From: Microthrixaceae bacterium | Lineage (GTDB): Bacteria; Actinomycetota; Acidimicrobiia; Acidimicrobiales; Iamiaceae | Assembly (NCBI GenBank): GCA_016702505.1 | Contig: JADJDU010000009.1 | Location: forward strand, 1-64,000 | DNA: 64,000 nt | Direction: 5' to 3' | In this document: piece by piece, positions 27,765 through 36,245 of the stretch | Numbering within the stretch: position 1 is the stretch's first letter | How the letters are laid out: the number at the start of each line of letters is the position of its first letter | Notes under the pieces: model-generated | Told to the model about the DNA's origin: nothing | The model's database searches: none | Seen by the model: only the letters and a program-made list of their open reading frames with translations | Made by a program: the position numbers and the translations under genes

Positions 27765-29129
27765 CTACCGCGTGACCACAAGAGTGCCGTGCTCCGACGC
27801 CTCGTCCCACTCGTCGTGGATCGCGACCACTTCCCGGCCGGCACGGGCAACCAACGACGCGGCGATCGAGGCCCGGAACCCCGACGCGCAGTGCACCCAC
27901 ACCGGCCCGTCGGTCGGAACTTCGTCCATGCGGTCCTCGAGCTGGTCGAGCGGTACATGCAGCGCACCGTCGAAGTGCCCGGCGTGCCATTCGTCGTGTC
28001 GGCGCACGTCGAGCACACTCAGGCCGCCATGGTTCAGCTCGACGGCGAGGTCGGCGAAGGTGGCGCTCCGGTACGAGCGCAGGTCGCCGCCCGCTGCCCA
28101 GGTCTCGAGACCGCCGGCGGCAGCGCCGGCTGGGCGGTCGATGCCGATGCGCGCCAACTGGCGTTGGGCATCGGCGACCTCCTCGGCGGTGTCGCCGACC
28201 AGCGTCACCGGGGTGCCCCAACGGATCGTCCATCCGAGGTAGGTGACGAAGCTGTCGCCGATCTCGACGTTGATCGTCCCGGCGAGGTGCGACTGGGCGA
28301 ACGCCCTGCGATCCCGCAGGTCGACCACCCACTCTCCCGCATGGATGCGGCGACGCAGCTCGACGGGGTCGACCGGTGCCGGTGGTGACAGATCGATCGG
28401 TGCCGGGCCCTGCCGGTTCTTGGCCGCCATGTGCGCGTAGTAGCGCGGGTAGGCGGTGAGGCCCGACAGGAGCGTCTCCACGAAGTCCTCCTCGTCGCCG
28501 GTGGTGAGGGCGATGTTCGTGCGCTGCTCTTGGGCGATGGTGCTGGAATCGGACCCGCTGGACGATGCCGCAGAGCAGAAGCTGCCGAAACCGTGTGTCG
28601 GGTGCACGCTCACCTCGCCCGGCAGCTCGGCGGCGAGCCGGCGCGCCGACCGGTACTGGGCCCGGGTCAGAGCGTCGGTGGCGTCGTCGCTGATGAGGTC
28701 GGTCCTGCCGACCGTGCCGTAGAGCAGCGATCCACCGGTGAACACCGCCACCGGCTTACCGCCATCGACCACGACGTATGACATGTGATGCGGTGTGTGC
28801 CCGGGCGTGTGCACCGCCCGCAACACGACGCTGTCGCCGACCGGGTACTCGTCGCCGTCGGCGGCGCCGACGTGGTCGAAGTCGACTTCGTCGCCGCCGG
28901 GCAGCACATAGGTGACACCGGTGCGGCCGGCCAGCTCGAACCCGCCGGTCACATAGTCGTTGTGCAGATGCGTCTCGAGGACGATGATCAGCTCGAGCTC
29001 TCGGTCCTCCAGCTCGGCGAGCACGCGGTCAATGTCGCGCTGGGGGTCCACGACGGCGGCCTTGGTGCCGTCGATGACCAGGTAGCTGCGATCACCGAGC
29101 GACTTCGTCTCGATGGTGAGGATCTCCAT
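27765..29129 (-). CDS. Persulfide-dioxygenase-like metallo-beta-lactamase fused to rhodanese domains
   Basis: 454 residues from ATG 29129 with AAGGAGA upstream. Residues 1-240 form an ETHE1/Blh-type MBL fold with 'ETHLHNDYVTGG', 'HTPGHTPHHMSY' and 'THGFGSFC'. Residues 265-350 are a rhodanese domain without a catalytic Cys. Residues 370-450 are a second rhodanese with the active loop 'HCASGFRAS'. The family oxidises glutathione- or other persulfides to sulfite and moves sulfane sulfur. The gene lies 86 bp downstream of the CsoR/CstR-type repressor gene on the same strand and probably forms a sulfide-stress operon with it. Complete, no frameshift seen. Confidence 0.88.
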   Translation of the reverse strand: MEILTIETKSLGDRSYLVIDGTKAAVVDPQRDIDRVLAELEDRELELIIVLETHLHNDYVTGGFELAGRTGVTYVLPGGDEVDFDHVGAADGDEYPVGDSVVLRAVHTPGHTPHHMSYVVVDGGKPVAVFTGGSLLYGTVGRTDLISDDATDALTRAQYRSARRLAAELPGEVSVHPTHGFGSFCSAASSSGSDSSTIAQEQRTNIALTTGDEEDFVETLLSGLTAYPRYYAHMAAKNRQGPAPIDLSPPAPVDPVELRRRIHAGEWVVDLRDRRAFAQSHLAGTINVEIGDSFVTYLGWTIRWGTPVTLVGDTAEEVADAQRQLARIGIDRPAGAAAGGLETWAAGGDLRSYRSATFADLAVELNHGGLSVLDVRRHDEWHAGHFDGALHVPLDQLEDRMDEVPTDGPVWVHCASGFRASIAASLVARAGREVVAIHDEWDEASEHGTLVVTR

Positions 29130-29215
29130 GACAAGTCTCCTTGATCGGTCAACGGTCCAACGAAGCACAGGAGGCGGAACCGATTCGGTTGGAATAGCTG
29201 CCCGAACGCAGTGGC

Positions 29216-29483
29216 TCAAGCCAGCCTTGTGAACATCTTCTGCACGTCGGCCAGCTCGTAGCCCTCTGCAGCTGAGCGCTCGGCATCCTCCAGGCACCAG
29301 GTCAGTCCGGCAGCCACGATCACGAAGCCGGCTTGCTCGAGCGCCTTGTTAGCCGCCGACAGCTGCGTCACCACCTCACGACAATCACGCCCTCGGCCAG
29401 CATCTGCTGCAACCCCGCGGCTGACCCTCGATCCGCCGCAAGCGGCGGGTCACATCGATAACGGTGTCCTCCGGTAGTTCCAT
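29216..29483 (-). CDS. CsoR/CstR-family repressor, frameshifted, CstR-like ligand set
   Basis: About 88 residues over at least two frames. ATG 29483 starts 'MELPEDTVIDVTRRLRRIEG'. After a shift near 29400-29415 the rest reads 'QQMLAEGRDCREVVTQLSAA', 'NKALEQAGFVIVAAGLTWC' and ends at 29218-29216 after 'VQKMFTRLA'. The two cysteines (RDC, TWC) match the X and Z ligands, but the His usual in copper-sensing CsoR four residues before the second Cys is absent. That pattern fits CstR-type persulfide sensors. The gene lies between its palindrome at 29501 and the persulfide dioxygenase gene, which agrees with sulfur sensing. The frameshift probably is a base-calling error. Confidence 0.78.
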
Positions 29484-29500
29484 GAGCGACAGCCTTTCAG

Positions 29501-29515
29501 ATACCCCCGGGGTAT
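29501..29515. promoter_or_regulatory. CsoR/CstR operator of the persulfide operon
   Basis: ATACCCC-C-GGGGTAT is a perfect 7-1-7 palindrome 18 bp upstream of the repressor ATG, the classic location and sequence for CsoR/CstR-family autoregulation. It controls the repressor and, very likely, the dioxygenase gene downstream. Confidence 0.75.
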
Positions 29516-29584
29516 AAGCGCGGCCGCCAGGCTCAGGCCCGGGCGAGGCGAGGCGAGGGCATCTCCCTGCTCTCTTGCACGGGC

Positions 29585-30227
29585 AAACAGCAGGACCGGC
29601 ACGGGTTCGAGCCCTACCCTCCAGGCTGATCCGCGCCGTGCGCGGTCGGGCCGTCGGCGGCATCGGATGGCCGGTGCTCGTGTCCTCGGTGGCGTTGGAC
29701 CATGACGGCGACGCACACCCCTGCGGCAACGATCCCGAGCGACAACGCTGCGGCCGGGCCCAGCGCGACACCCGCCACCGAGGTCAGGACCACGATCAAC
29801 ACCATCGGGCCGGCGCAACAGATCGCCAGCGCGACGAGCAGCCCTCGGTCCGATCCCGTATGTGCTTCGTGGCGGTTCACCGGTTCGTTCCTTCCACGCG
29901 TTGGTCTGGCGCTTCGGCCGTCTCGCTTGCGTCGGTGGCCAGCGCCTCGGGTCGCAGTTCGACACGACGCAGGAGCTGCGCGTTGGCGGCAACAACGATG
30001 GTGGAGATGCTCATCAAGATGGCGGCCAGCGCCGGGGGCATGGTGATGCCGGCCCACTGAAGCGCTCCGGCGGCGATGGGGATGGCCAAGATGTTGTAGC
30101 CAGCGGCCCACCACAGGTTCTGGAGGCTCTTGCGGTACGCGGCCTTGGACAGCCGGATGATGCCGACCACCGCACGCGGATCGGAGCTGGCGAGGATCAG
30201 ACCGGCCGACTCGATGGCGACGTCAGT
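29585..30227. repeat. Internal duplication, copy 2 (cognate of 12936-13577)
   Basis: Near-identical to 12936-13577 in the same orientation. It holds the last codons of a cytochrome c gene ('GFEPYPPG' at about 29607-29630, without the haem-binding part), the whole CCAGP gene and the C-terminal end of CopB. Upstream of about 29585 the similarity ends. Cut points are by eye. Confidence 0.75.
29614..29880 (-). CDS. Small CCAGP-motif membrane protein, paralogue B
   Basis: 88 residues from GTG 29880, whose GTGA overlaps the CopB stop. Two transmembrane helices with 'ICCAGPM' in the first, then 'VQRHRGHEHRP' and a polar tail. It differs from paralogue A by about a dozen residues, mostly in the tail. 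As last gene of the copper operon (DUF6153-like, cupredoxin, CopB, this protein) it may assist copper export, for example as a membrane metal relay. Biochemical role not known. Confidence 0.7.
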   Translation of the reverse strand: MNRHEAHTGSDRGLLVALAICCAGPMVLIVVLTSVAGVALGPAAALSLGIVAAGVCVAVMVQRHRGHEHRPSDAADGPTAHGADQPGG

Positions 30228-32018
30228 GCCCGCTCCGATGGCGATGCCGACATCGGCGCGGGCCAGGGCGGGGGCGTCGTTGACGCCGTCGCCGACCATC
30301 GCCACCTTGAGCCCACGGCCCTGTAGCTCGGTGACCTTGGCGTCCTTGTCCTCGGGGAGGACCTCTGCCATCACCTCGTCGACACCGAGGTCGCGTCCGA
30401 CCGCGTCGGCCACCTGTTGGGCGTCGCCGGTGATGAGCACCACCTGGCGTCCCATGGCTTGGATCCCGTCGACCGCGGCACGTGCTTCGGGGCGGATCTC
30501 GTCCTCGACGGCGATGCCTCCGAGGATCGCATCGGCTCGAGCCAGGTACAGCACCGACGAACCGCGGTCCTTCCAACCTTGGGACCATTCGGTGAGCGCG
30601 GCGGGTTCGGTGAGCGACAGTTCGCGCACCATGTTCGGTCCGCCGACCGAATAGATGTCGCCGTCGACGCTGGCCTCCACGCCGCGGCCGGTGACCGACC
30701 GGAACCCGGTGGCCTTCGGGACGTCCCCGCGTTCGGTCGCGGCCGCAACGATGGCCCGAGCGAGCGGGTGCTCGCTGTCGGACTCCACCGCGGCCGCGAG
30801 GCGCAGTACCTCGTCGTCGGTGATCCCGGCACCGGCGGCGCCGACGACAGTGTGGGCGCCCTTGGTGAGGGTGCCGGTCTTGTCGAACAGGAACGCATCG
30901 ACCGTCCGGCTCTGCTCCAGGGCGAGGCGGTCCTTGACCAAGATCCCGTTGCGGGCCGCCAACGCCGACGAAATCGACGTGGTCAACGGGATCGCCAAAC
31001 CCAGGGCATGCGGACACGAGATGATCAGCACCGTCACCACCCGGGTCACCGCCTCGTCACCGTCACCGAGCAGCGACCACACCACCGCGGTGATGACCGC
31101 AGCCCCGACCGCGACATAGAACAACAACGCCGCAGCCCGATCCGCGAGCACCTGGGTGCGCGACTGGGACTCCTGCGCCTCGGCCACCAAACGCTGGATC
31201 CCAGCGAGGGTGGTCTCCTCGCCGACCGCGTCGACGCGAACCCGGATTGCGGAATCGGTCGACACCGTGCCAGCAACCACCCGGTCACCGACCTCCTTGG
31301 CCACCGGCTTGGACTCGCCGGTGATCATCGACTCGTCCAGCTCGGCCGAGCCGTCGATGATCTCGCCATCAGCGGGGACGCGGGCACCAGACCTGACCAG
31401 CACCACATCGCTGGCCTGCAGCGCGTCGATCGCTACGGGTTCCACCGATCCGTCGTCGAGGACGCGCTCGGCCTCATCGGGCAACAGCTCAGCCAGCGCG
31501 GCCACTGCGTCTTGGGCTTGGCCGAGGGCCTTCATCTCCTGCCAGTGACCCAGCAACATGATGGTCACCAGCAACGCCAGTTCCCACCAGAAGTCCAGGT
31601 CGAAGGCGTCGAGAGACGTTGCCATCGACGCCAGGTAGGCGACGGTGATGGCCATGGCGATGAGCAGCATCATCCCGGGCTGACGGTCCTTGAGCTCCTG
31701 CCGCCCACCCTGGAGGAACGGCCACCCGGCCCAGAAGAAGATCACCGACCCCGACACCGGGCCGATCCACTCGATGCCGTAGAAGTCCAGCTCGTAGCCG
31801 AACCAGTCCATGACCATGTGACTGGTGGCCACCACCGGGACCGTCAGCAGCAGACTCCACCAGAACCGGCGCCGGAACTGCTCGGTGTGGTGCCCGGCGT
31901 GCTTGCCTCCATGCGCGTGGCCGCCATGGGAGCCATGGTCCTGGTACGCGGAGTGATGCTGGTGGGCCTCGTGGTCGTGCCCCCCGTGGCCGTCGTGCGA
32001 ATGGTCGGGGGTGGTCAT
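29877..32018 (-). CDS. copB: CopB-type copper-translocating P1B ATPase
   Basis: 713 residues. The N-terminus is a His-rich stretch ('HDGHGGHDHEAHQHH') instead of an HMA domain. Motifs in order are the actuator 'MITGESKP', 'ISCPHALGLAIP' (the CPH motif of CopB pumps), 'DKTGTLT', 'SEHPLARAI' and 'GDGVNDAPAL'. CPH-type pumps export Cu(I)/Cu(II) or silver. The start overlaps the cupredoxin stop by four bases, and its own stop overlaps the CCAGP start. An operator of CsoR/CstR type lies at the head of the operon. A truncated second copy of its end lies at 13226-13577. Confidence 0.93.
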   Translation of the reverse strand: MTTPDHSHDGHGGHDHEAHQHHSAYQDHGSHGGHAHGGKHAGHHTEQFRRRFWWSLLLTVPVVATSHMVMDWFGYELDFYGIEWIGPVSGSVIFFWAGWPFLQGGRQELKDRQPGMMLLIAMAITVAYLASMATSLDAFDLDFWWELALLVTIMLLGHWQEMKALGQAQDAVAALAELLPDEAERVLDDGSVEPVAIDALQASDVVLVRSGARVPADGEIIDGSAELDESMITGESKPVAKEVGDRVVAGTVSTDSAIRVRVDAVGEETTLAGIQRLVAEAQESQSRTQVLADRAAALLFYVAVGAAVITAVVWSLLGDGDEAVTRVVTVLIISCPHALGLAIPLTTSISSALAARNGILVKDRLALEQSRTVDAFLFDKTGTLTKGAHTVVGAAGAGITDDEVLRLAAAVESDSEHPLARAIVAAATERGDVPKATGFRSVTGRGVEASVDGDIYSVGGPNMVRELSLTEPAALTEWSQGWKDRGSSVLYLARADAILGGIAVEDEIRPEARAAVDGIQAMGRQVVLITGDAQQVADAVGRDLGVDEVMAEVLPEDKDAKVTELQGRGLKVAMVGDGVNDAPALARADVGIAIGAGTDVAIESAGLILASSDPRAVVGIIRLSKAAYRKSLQNLWWAAGYNILAIPIAAGALQWAGITMPPALAAILMSISTIVVAANAQLLRRVELRPEALATDASETAEAPDQRVEGTNR

Positions 32019-32446
32019 GAAGCCTCCACGATCAAGGTGCCGGCCATTCCGGCTTCACGGTGCCCGGCGATGGTGCAGTAGTAGGTGTACTCCCCCGGCT
32101 CGTCGGCTCGCAGGCCCCCCTCGGCGGTCTCACCACGCTCAGCCGCGACGTGCACGTCGAGACCATCGACGGTGAAGTCGTGGAGGATGTCCTCAGAGCT
32201 CAACACGATGGCCACGTCCTCTCCGGCGGTGACCTCGATCTCGTCGGGGTCGAACGCGAACGACGTCGCGTTCACCTCGATCCGTCGCGCCCCCTCGACA
32301 GCGGGACTCGACTCACCGTGGTCGTCGTGGCTCTCGCCATCGGCGACAGGAGGGTTCGAAGACGTTGCGTTCTCACCGTCTCCACAGGCAGAGAGAATGG
32401 TGAGGGCAAACACGGACAGCACAACAACAACAAGTGATCGGCGCAT
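32015..32446 (-). CDS. Cupredoxin-domain lipoprotein
   Basis: 143 residues. A signal peptide with lipobox 'LTILSAC' (Cys about residue 21) is followed by a linker containing 'ESHDDHGESS' and a cupredoxin domain (about residues 55-143). Type 1 copper ligands are visible: His in 'LHDFTVDG', then Cys, His and Met in 'YYCTIAGHREAGM'. It is lipid-anchored outside the membrane and probably binds copper released by CopB or protects against it. It is coupled to copB by an ATGA overlap. Confidence 0.88.
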   Translation of the reverse strand: MRRSLVVVVLSVFALTILSACGDGENATSSNPPVADGESHDDHGESSPAVEGARRIEVNATSFAFDPDEIEVTAGEDVAIVLSSEDILHDFTVDGLDVHVAAERGETAEGGLRADEPGEYTYYCTIAGHREAGMAGTLIVEAS

Positions 32447-32526
32447 GACGCGCTCCTTTCAATCAGGATCGATGAGGCGACGAGCGAAGCGCGCGCGTCG
32501 TCAGAACAGGTGAAGGAAGGGCGGCA

Positions 32527-32922
32527 TCAACAGCGCATGACCGATAGTCGGATCCAGACCGGACCAGGCGGTTTGAACACGTCGACCGTGCGTCTGACGC
32601 GGTCGAGCCCCGAAGTGAGCAGCGGGGTCGATCTGGCGGCACCGAGAACGTGACGGATCAGCGACCACGACGCGAACACCGTGATGACCGCAACGCATGC
32701 AGCCATCACCGCTCCGGCCATGCAACCCTCGCAGTGAGAGCCCTCGCCATCGTGATGGTCCAGCCCGTGGCCACCGTTGCCATCGACCGCACTCATCTCG
32801 CCGGTCGCTACCGGCTGCATCTGACTGCCATGGGTGTCGAGACCGTGCATCAACAACAGCCCACCCGCGACGATCACGGTCAAGGCCGTGATCGAGACGA
32901 TGCGGTACCGACGCCAGATCAT
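32527..32922 (-). CDS. DUF6153-like small copper-associated membrane protein
   Basis: 131 residues from ATG 32922. One N-terminal helix ('ITALTVIVAGGLLLMHG') is followed by a His/Cys-rich outer loop ('HHDGEGSHCEGC'), a second helix and a basic C-terminus. The LLMHG start, His-rich centre and second helix fit my recollection of DUF6153. It is the first gene of the copper operon, 93 bp downstream of a CsoR/CstR-type operator. It probably binds copper at the outer face. The family call is tentative. Confidence 0.6.
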   Translation of the reverse strand: MIWRRYRIVSITALTVIVAGGLLLMHGLDTHGSQMQPVATGEMSAVDGNGGHGLDHHDGEGSHCEGCMAGAVMAACVAVITVFASWSLIRHVLGAARSTPLLTSGLDRVRRTVDVFKPPGPVWIRLSVMRC

Positions 32923-33015
32923 CTCGACGCACCGTATCGAGACGAGCCCGTGTGCGAAAGGGCGCCGAGCGGTCTCCACGTCGAGCTTCGCACCTTGATC
33001 AGCACGCTCGCTAGC

Positions 33016-33032
33016 ATACCCCCCATGGGTAT
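33016..33032. promoter_or_regulatory. CsoR/CstR-type operator of the copper operon
   Basis: ATACCC-CCCAT-GGGTAT is a 6-5-6 palindrome upstream of the DUF6153-like gene. It resembles the sites at 26461 and 29501, although the spacer is longer. The surrounding 292-bp gap (32923-33214) up to the integrase gene shows no other gene I can support. Confidence 0.6.
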
Positions 33033-33214
33033 CCGACGCACGTGGTTGCCCCCGAGGAGACGACGGCTGACGCGTCCGAAGCAGCGGGCCGCTTCCGGAC
33101 CTCCGGCCCGACCACCGGGGTCGTGTCCCGGTCACGGCCCACAATTCGCCGGGCGCTTCTACGGCTGCTACCGACTCCGCTACCGAGCACCCAACGAAGC
33201 GGAGGACCAGGGAA

Positions 33215-34390
33215 ATGGCATACGTCACGGAGAAGCGAGGCGTTCACTACGCGGTGATCTACGAGGGCCGCAATCCCGTCACCGGGCGTGAACGGCGGCG
33301 CTGGCACCGATGCGAAGACCGCACGGACGCCGAGCGCGTTGCCCGGACGCTCACCGCCCAGCATGAGCGCCGCCACCGTTCCGGGTCCTCGATTACGCTC
33401 GGCGACTACCTCCTGGGACAGTGGCTGCCCGCCCGAGAGGTCACCGTCGCGCGGTCGACGCACGCTCGCGACTGCAAGGCCGTGGAGCACTACCTGGTGC
33501 CGCACCTCGGCGACACCCCATTGCGGCGACTGCGGGCCGACCACATCCGCTCGCTCTACCAGCGGCTTCTCATCGCCGGCAGCCGACGAGGCGGGCCTCT
33601 CGCTGCGAAGACCATCGCCAACCTCCACCAGCTCCTGCGCTCTGCGCTGCGCGACGCCGTTGACCGTGGCCTGCTCGCGGTGAGCCCTATTGCAGGCGTG
33701 CAACCGCCTGACCCGCGTAGCCATCCTTCGGCCGCTCGACGGGCGAGGTCTTGGACAGCAGCCGAGCTCGGTGCGTTCATCGACGCGACCGCTCAGAGCC
33801 AGCATTCGATGCTGTTCCGCCTCACCGCGGCAACCGGCATGCGGCGCGGCGAGGTCCTCGGGCTGCGCTGGGACGACATCCACTTCGACACTGGCCGAAT
33901 CGAGATCACCCAAGCCCTCATCGCTATCGGATACCAGCTCGAGTTCACCCGGCTGAAGACCCGCACCAGCCGCCGCAACGTCGCCCTCGACGCCGAGACC
34001 CTCGCCCTGCTCGCCGACTGGCGCCGCCACCAAGCCGCCGATCTCGCTGCCTCCGGTGGTATCAACGACCATGGGCTCGTGTTCACACGAACCGACGGCA
34101 AACCGCTACACCCCCACACCGTGTCCCAAGCGTTCGAGCGTGCCCAGCGCCACCTCGACGTGTCGCCGATCCGTTTCCACGACCTGCGCCACACCCACGC
34201 CAGCTTGTTGCTGCGAGACCGAGTGCCGATCAAGGTCGTCTCCGAACGGCTCGGCCACGCGAACCCCGCGTTCACCATGACGACCTACCAGCACGTAATC
34301 CCCGGAATGCAAGAGGACGCTGCCGCTGCTTTCGGTCAACTTCTCTCAGCCAATTTTACCACTAGCAGCGAATCGGGCATCGCCGCATAG
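33215..34390 (+). CDS. int: Tyrosine recombinase (integrase) of element E2, intact
   Basis: 391 residues. An N-terminal AP2-like arm-binding region ('GVHYAVIYEGRNPVTGRERR', residues 6-50), a SAM-like core-binding domain (about 60-160) and a catalytic domain (about 185-375). Active-site elements are 'TGMRRGEVLGL' (Arg I), 'HDLRHTHAS' (His-x-x-Arg), 'LGHANP' (His III) and 'TTYQHV' (nucleophile Tyr). It ends 89 bp before the second 46-bp tRNA-derived core, the position expected for an element integrase next to its own attachment site. It should catalyse integration at the tRNA 3' end. No excisionase gene is evident. Confidence 0.92.
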   Translation: MAYVTEKRGVHYAVIYEGRNPVTGRERRRWHRCEDRTDAERVARTLTAQHERRHRSGSSITLGDYLLGQWLPAREVTVARSTHARDCKAVEHYLVPHLGDTPLRRLRADHIRSLYQRLLIAGSRRGGPLAAKTIANLHQLLRSALRDAVDRGLLAVSPIAGVQPPDPRSHPSAARRARSWTAAELGAFIDATAQSQHSMLFRLTAATGMRRGEVLGLRWDDIHFDTGRIEITQALIAIGYQLEFTRLKTRTSRRNVALDAETLALLADWRRHQAADLAASGGINDHGLVFTRTDGKPLHPHTVSQAFERAQRHLDVSPIRFHDLRHTHASLLLRDRVPIKVVSERLGHANPAFTMTTYQHVIPGMQEDAAAAFGQLLSANFTTSSESGIAA

Positions 34391-34479
34391 GCGGTAGGCG
34401 TCGGTAGACACCCGGTAGCGGGCCCAAAACGGCGCAAGACCCCCGAAGCCTCGGAGGCCCTGCGATCACTACGTTTCGG

Positions 34480-34525
34480 TGGTGGCGGGGGCAGGATTTG
34501 AACCTGCGACCTTCGGGTTATGAGC
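34480..34525 (-). other. Attachment site: 46-bp 3' fragment of a CAT-anticodon tRNA, copy 2
   Basis: Identical over 46 bp to 5401-5446. It again contains only the 3' part of the tRNA from the anticodon loop to CCA. Flanking bases on both sides differ from copy 1, which defines the core length. It marks the right end of E2 and the left end of E3. Confidence 0.85.
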
Positions 34526-34670
34526 GATCAGATCAAGATTCCGACCCGTACCATTGCGTGCCGGATTGTGGCGTTGACCTGGGGTTCTTCGCCTCGACCT
34601 TGCGCCATCGTACCATCCGGTGACCCGCCGTTGCCGCTGGTTCGGTAGAAGGCCCGGTAGAAGCCGCGGG
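34526..34670. repeat. Integrase arm-site region at the left end of E3
   Basis: GTACCATTGCGTGCC at 34548, TACCATCC at 34611 and two GTAGAAG copies at 34645 and 34657 reproduce the offsets seen after copy 1. The rest of the 34391-34898 gap (508 bp) holds GGTAGAC-type motifs just left of the core (34393-34420) and, right of the arms, about 230 bp in which I see nothing except the promoter region expected for the Argonaute operon. Confidence 0.6.
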
Positions 34671-34898
34671 CCAGATTTCATGCCCACCGCACGGTCGCCG
34701 CCATGCGGTCCGGAGCGCCAGCACGTGCGCCGAGACCGACACAGAGGTCCGACTCTCACTGATCTTCGAGTCGGTGCAGGGCTCCCGATCACCTACCAGC
34801 GGATCGAACACGTGATCGCCGAACGTACGATCGACTACCATGACTGTCACAGGGGTTGCGCATGATCTATTCGTGAACCATCTGGCAGGCACCCGTCA

Positions 34899-36245
34899 GT
34901 GAGCAAGAGCAATCGCAAGACACACGGTCGCACGGCCCGCGTCGAGCGGGCTGGCGTGCTCCACTGCGCCCGCGTCGTCAACGAGATGAAGCACGTGTGG
35001 CGCGAGCGCCCAATCTCCGACGTGGGAATCGACGGGGATATCGAGATCGTCGAGCCGGCCACGGAGACGCCAACGGGTCGCTTCCTCTTGGTCCAGGTCA
35101 AGGCGCGGAGCGCGGTCGATCAGGACGCATCGGGGAACCTCAAGTTCCGGTGCACGGCCGCGGACCTGGAGTATTGGCTGAACGTGGGCGTGCCTGTGCT
35201 CCTCGTGGTCGTCGATGTCGAGGCTTCACAGGCGTGGTTCAAGAACGTCCACGAGTGGTTCAACGGCGACATCGCTCGCCGACGGAGCCGGAACGTCGTG
35301 TTCCATCCGACCGAGGACCGCTTCGATGCCTCTGCCGCGGACCGCCTGGTCGGTTGGGCCGTAGCGGAGAGCGGTCTCTACATGGGGCCTGCCCCGCAAC
35401 CGGAGACGCTCTTCTCGAACCTGCTCGCGGTGGAGCATCGGTCCGACAGCGTCTTCGTCGCGCCCACCAAGGTCCGACGCTGGCGAGACGCGAATGACCG
35501 GTTGCGGGAGGCAGGTCTACCCCCGGTCCACGACATCGCGTGGCGCGATGGCCTGCTGTGGTCCTTCCGTCCGTTGGATCGGCCGCCGCTCATACACCTC
35601 GTCGAGGGGGCCATGGACCGACTTGCGACCGACGAGCTCGAGACATCGCATGCCGACGACGACCCGCGGCTACTCGTGCGACTGCTGGGTGGAACCCTCA
35701 AGGAACTACACCGAAGCGACCTGCGAGAGGACGAACGACACCGGTACCTGTACTTCCGTGCAACCCAGGACCTCGCCGCCCGGCGAGTAAAGGTGGGGCA
35801 ACGCGGCGGAAAGGGGCGTGAGGTGTTCGGACCGCGGCTCGACCAGGAAACCGGCACCCGGCCCGTCTACTACCGGCACTCCGCCGTCGAGCACCAGTTC
35901 CTCCTGCTCGAGGAGGGATGGTTCCTTGCTCTCAACCCCACCTATCACTACACGCGCGATGGCCAACGCCCCTCCCGCTTTGCGGCCGACTACCTCAAGG
36001 GGATCAAGAAGCTGGAGGGTCACGAGGCAGTCAGGAGCTCCGTTCGATTCTGGGCGGACTACTTCAGAGGCGACGTCAACCTCTTCGCTGAGCCGGATCA
36101 ACGCCTTCGATTCGGGCTCCTCGCGAACGTCGATGTCGATCACGGAATCGACGATCGATCGTGGGGCAGGCTGCCACAGGAGGGGCCCGAGACGGCGGAG
36201 CCTCAGGCGGGTTCGCTCTTGGCGCTGCACGAGGAGGCGAGCTGA
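34899..36245 (+). CDS. DUF4365 nuclease fused to APAZ: effector subunit of a SPARDA-type short Argonaute system
   Basis: 448 residues from GTG 34899. Residues about 15-150 are a DUF4365 domain with PD-(D/E)xK-like residues: Glu in 'WRERPISDVGIDGDIEI' and the Gln-x-Lys in 'FLLVQVKAR' (Lys about 68). In SPARDA systems this domain is called DREN and is a collateral DNase/RNase. The remaining 300 or so residues, rich in beta/Arg stretches, fit the APAZ region that replaces the N and PAZ lobes of Argonaute. The stop overlaps the start of the short Argonaute gene as TGATG. APAZ is inferred from length and context; DUF4365 is recognised directly. Confidence 0.82.
   Translation: MSKSNRKTHGRTARVERAGVLHCARVVNEMKHVWRERPISDVGIDGDIEIVEPATETPTGRFLLVQVKARSAVDQDASGNLKFRCTAADLEYWLNVGVPVLLVVVDVEASQAWFKNVHEWFNGDIARRRSRNVVFHPTEDRFDASAADRLVGWAVAESGLYMGPAPQPETLFSNLLAVEHRSDSVFVAPTKVRRWRDANDRLREAGLPPVHDIAWRDGLLWSFRPLDRPPLIHLVEGAMDRLATDELETSHADDDPRLLVRLLGGTLKELHRSDLREDERHRYLYFRATQDLAARRVKVGQRGGKGREVFGPRLDQETGTRPVYYRHSAVEHQFLLLEEGWFLALNPTYHYTRDGQRPSRFAADYLKGIKKLEGHEAVRSSVRFWADYFRGDVNLFAEPDQRLRFGLLANVDVDHGIDDRSWGRLPQEGPETAEPQAGSLLALHEEAS

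Noticed and set aside
32923..33214. Small open frames between the copper operon and the integrase, possible excisionase
   Set aside because: They are Arg/Pro-rich, lack a winged-helix or MerR-like motif and have no good ribosome binding site.
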